A DNA stretch of 40,278 nucleotides from VGMD01 sp964552055 (GTDB taxonomy: Bacteria > Chlamydiota > Chlamydiia > Chlamydiales > 2-12-FULL-49-11), in NCBI GenBank assembly GCA_964552055.1, contig CAZKFL010000018.1, positions 1 to 40,278 on the forward strand, given 5' to 3'. Below the pieces are notes generated by a model. That model was not told the origin of the DNA. It did no database searches and saw nothing but the letters and a program-made list of their open reading frames with translations. Each line of letters starts with the position of its first letter. The stretch's first letter is position 1. The position numbers and the translations under genes were made by a program. Of the stretch, positions 38,757-40,278 are shown piece by piece.

Positions 38757-39572
38757 ATGAAGAAAAATCCAATGAAAGAGCAGACAGTTTTTATTACAGG
38801 AGCATCAAGCGGTATTGGTAAAGCGTGTGCAGAACAATTTGCAGCACTTGGTGCTGATATAGTTATTACAGCACGCAGGGAAGACCGTTTAAAAACCCTT
38901 GCACATGAACTTTCATCGGAGTATGGGGTCTCTTGCATTCCAATTCAGCTCGATGTTCGAAGTTATGACCAAGTTCAAGCAGTTTTTATGAAACTGGAAA
39001 CGGACAAAATCGAAATTGATGTTTTAGTAAATAACGCTGGTCTTGCTTTAGCTTCCGATAAAATTCACGAGGGGCAGGTTAGTAACTGGGATACCATGAT
39101 CGATACCAATGTCAAAGGGCTTCTCTATGTGACAAAGGCTGTACTACCATCCATGCTTAAAAAAAATCATGGTCATATCATCAACATTGGCTCTGTAGCA
39201 GGCCATGGATGTTACGTTTCGGGAAATGTCTATTGCGCAACAAAATATGCGGTAAGAGCACTTAGTAAATCAATACGCATGGACTTAATAGGAACAGCTA
39301 TTCGAGTCAGTGAAGTTGATCCAGGAGCAGTTGAAACAGAATTTAGCGAGGTCCGATGGAATGACAAAAATAAAGCTAAAAAATTCTATCAAGGGTTTCA
39401 GCCTTTAGCTGCTGAGGATATTGCAGATGCTGTGATCTACTGTGCAACAAGACCTCCACATGTGAATGTTGCGGAGCTGATTGTTTTTCCTCAAGCGCAG
39501 GCTTCTCTTACAGATCTTTATAGACAAGGAGATATTGAGAAAAATGTATTTGATGTCATTAAACAAAAGTAA
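38757..39572 (+). CDS. ydfG: Short-chain dehydrogenase/reductase, YdfG-like
   Basis: The 271-residue classical SDR has the TGASSGIG cofactor loop (about 15-22), ARREDRL after strand 2 (Arg residues favour NADP(H)), LDVRSYDQV (about 65), VNNAGLALASDKIHEGQVSN (about 91-110), catalytic Ser in INIGSVAG (about 145) and YCATK with Tyr159 and Lys163, then SEVDPGAVETEF (about 181). The NAGLA block and 'W..MIDTNVKGLLYVT' are characteristic of the YdfG group, which oxidises L-allo-threonine, serine and 3-hydroxy acids. The gene symbol rests on this resemblance. AAAGG precedes the ATG by six bases. Confidence 0.88.
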   Translation: MKKNPMKEQTVFITGASSGIGKACAEQFAALGADIVITARREDRLKTLAHELSSEYGVSCIPIQLDVRSYDQVQAVFMKLETDKIEIDVLVNNAGLALASDKIHEGQVSNWDTMIDTNVKGLLYVTKAVLPSMLKKNHGHIINIGSVAGHGCYVSGNVYCATKYAVRALSKSIRMDLIGTAIRVSEVDPGAVETEFSEVRWNDKNKAKKFYQGFQPLAAEDIADAVIYCATRPPHVNVAELIVFPQAQASLTDLYRQGDIEKNVFDVIKQK

Positions 39573-39594
39573 ACTCAATTTAGTTGTAAAGAAA

Positions 39595-39681
39595 ATGCAA
39601 AAAATAATTTACGCAATCAGTTTCTGCATTTTTACTAATTGTTTAAATGCTTCAAATTTAGAGGTGGAAATGGATTTATGA
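39595..39681 (+). pseudogene. Truncated secreted-protein gene (signal peptide only)
   Basis: A 28-codon frame encodes QKIIYAISFCIFTNCLNASN, a good signal peptide with an LNA-S cleavage site, followed by LEVEMDL and a stop. The stop lies at the start of a 12-bp tandem repeat array and the repeat C tract, so the remainder of the gene appears to have been lost or displaced. It starts 22 bases after the SDR stop; no strong Shine-Dalgarno sequence is present. Confidence 0.45.
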
Positions 39682-39713
39682 TTGGTGTCATGATTGGTGT
39701 CATGATTGGTGTC
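39678..39713 (+). repeat. Three tandem 12-bp repeats
   Basis: ATGATTGGTGTC occurs three times head to tail (39678-39689, 39690-39701, 39702-39713), and a related TGATTGGTGTCA recurs at about 39739 within the repeat C tract. Confidence 0.85.
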
Positions 39714-39860
39714 AGGCTTGACATTCTGACATTTAGTGATTGGTGTCAGCCTTGACATTCTGACATTTAGTATTTGGATAAGAAAAAGACCAGCAAGAAA
39801 TTATGTGGGTCTTTAGTTATCTGGGGGCGGTTGGGCACGTTTAGAACTTTTTGATGGGAT
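39711..39860 (-). repeat. Repeat C, copy 4 (partly duplicated)
   Basis: CTTGACATTCTGACATTTAG occurs twice (about 39718 and 39752), followed by the degraded terminator stem GACC...GGGTC (39788-39811) and the minus-strand gene end RAQPPPDN-stop. Confidence 0.65.
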
Positions 39861-40149
39861 AAATTCAATGTATTCTCTAACATTTGAGAGAAAATGCTTA
39901 GAGTAGTCGATGGTAATTAAAGTAACTGCATGCCTGGCACGAATAATGCCTGGTATTACAGCTTCAGTCACCAAACCCTTATTGGGACACTGCTATAACC
40001 CTTCCTGAAATATGAAGTGTAGCAGGAGGTATAGACGAACTGCAAAATGCATCCCAAGCTGCCGATCGAGCTTCAAATTTACAAACAAGAGAGTATAATT
40101 CCAGTTTATAAACAGATAAAACGCATCTCAGGAAAGAGTGTCCTCCCAT
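39813..40149 (-). pseudogene. Frameshifted member of the PPPD gene family
   Basis: One frame reads GGHSFLRCVLSVYKLELYSL and on through FEARSAAWDAFCSSS to ISGRVIAVSQ-stop (39979). The next frame continues NKGLVTEAVIPGIIRARHAV, then VTLITIDYSKHFLS and the ending SKSSKRAQPPPDN-stop (39813). A single shift near 39985 joins them into one coding sequence, so this is a degraded gene. The upstream extension of the first frame (to 40275) reads through a repeat C copy and is not genuine. No function is recognised. Confidence 0.5.
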
Positions 40150-40174
40150 ATAGCACTCCTGAATTTCATCAGAT

Positions 40175-40245
40175 ATGAAAGGGTCAGGCTTGACATTCTG
40201 ACATCTGGTATTTGGATAAAAAAATGAAAGGGTCAGGCTTGACAT
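40175..40245 (+). repeat. Repeat C leader sequence, two direct copies
   Basis: ATGAAAGGGTCAGGCTTGAC followed by AT is present at 40175-40196 and again at 40224-40245, separated by the usual CTGACAT-TGGTATTTGGAT segment. The terminator and gene-end part of the repeat is absent here. Confidence 0.75.
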
Positions 40246-40278
40246 CTTCTTGTTCACGTATCTTTTTCTTGACAAAAT

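Noticed and set aside
39678..39713. Short tandem repeats as a CRISPR-like array
   Set aside because: Units are head to tail without spacers and no cas gene is present.
40150..40275. N-terminal part of a 98-codon minus-strand frame at the window end
   Set aside because: It is the translation of two repeat C leader copies; only the part from about 40149 downwards resembles the gene family.

Overview
The window is AT-rich DNA whose content points to an amoeba- or arthropod-associated environmental chlamydia (order Parachlamydiales, Simkania/Waddlia/Parachlamydia-like). The evidence is three porin-like proteins of the Lpg1974/MOMP-like family, many secreted or multi-membrane-segment proteins with no recognisable family, and eukaryotic-type modules: an NSF-like AAA ATPase, a MYND finger, ankyrin repeats, a sterol-methyltransferase-like enzyme and possible ubiquitin-like repeats. 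A Legionella-like host is the main alternative. No rRNA, tRNA, CRISPR array or transposase gene was seen.

Layout. 0-6.2 kb: an RHS N-terminal fragment, a four-helix membrane protein, two paralogous endonuclease/exonuclease/phosphatase (EEP) enzymes flanking an outer-membrane porin, a 41-residue basic peptide and a DoxX protein, then yqeY. 6.2-13.5 kb: membrane proteins of unknown role, the NSF-like AAA ATPase, a periplasmic protein built of 18-residue amphipathic repeats, a DUF3185 protein and secreted or small proteins. 13.5-18.1 kb: a porin plus secreted-protein operon, a porin gene broken by one in-frame stop, and a two-helix membrane protein. 18.2-25.7 kb: a sterol-methyltransferase-like enzyme, a helical protein, a secreted GH130-like glycosidase, a 1069-residue protein with tandem beta-grasp-like repeats, and a TrmH-family RNA methyltransferase. 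26.2-34.3 kb: metabolic and stress genes (RimJ-like acetyltransferase, SAP-domain protein, divergent tetR/SnoaL pair, GyrI-like protein, GNAT, ExoD with a P-type cation ATPase). 34.3-40.3 kb: MYND protein, ankyrin protein, GNAT-like protein, an SDR dehydrogenase, and a decaying paralogous gene family.

The intergenic spaces carry non-coding repeats. Family A (68-213 bp) and family B (about 175 bp) have terminal inverted repeats, TA at both ends and no coding capacity, as in MITEs. A and B sometimes abut, some copies supply the last codons and the stop of neighbouring genes, and one A copy carries a terminator. A third repeat (C) is the shared 3' end of a gene family: a PPPD(K/N) C-terminus, a stop, then an abutting intrinsic terminator. 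Four to six degraded copies lie between 34.3 kb and the right end.

Regulation visible in the sequence: a consensus sigma-70 promoter with a 26-bp palindromic operator between tetR and the SnoaL-like gene, an extended -10 promoter for the basic peptide, a good promoter for the 76-residue protein at 13.2 kb, and several intrinsic terminators. Likely host-interaction genes are the NSF-like protein, the beta-grasp-repeat protein, the MYND and ankyrin proteins and the secreted EEP enzyme. That role is inferred from domain type, not shown.
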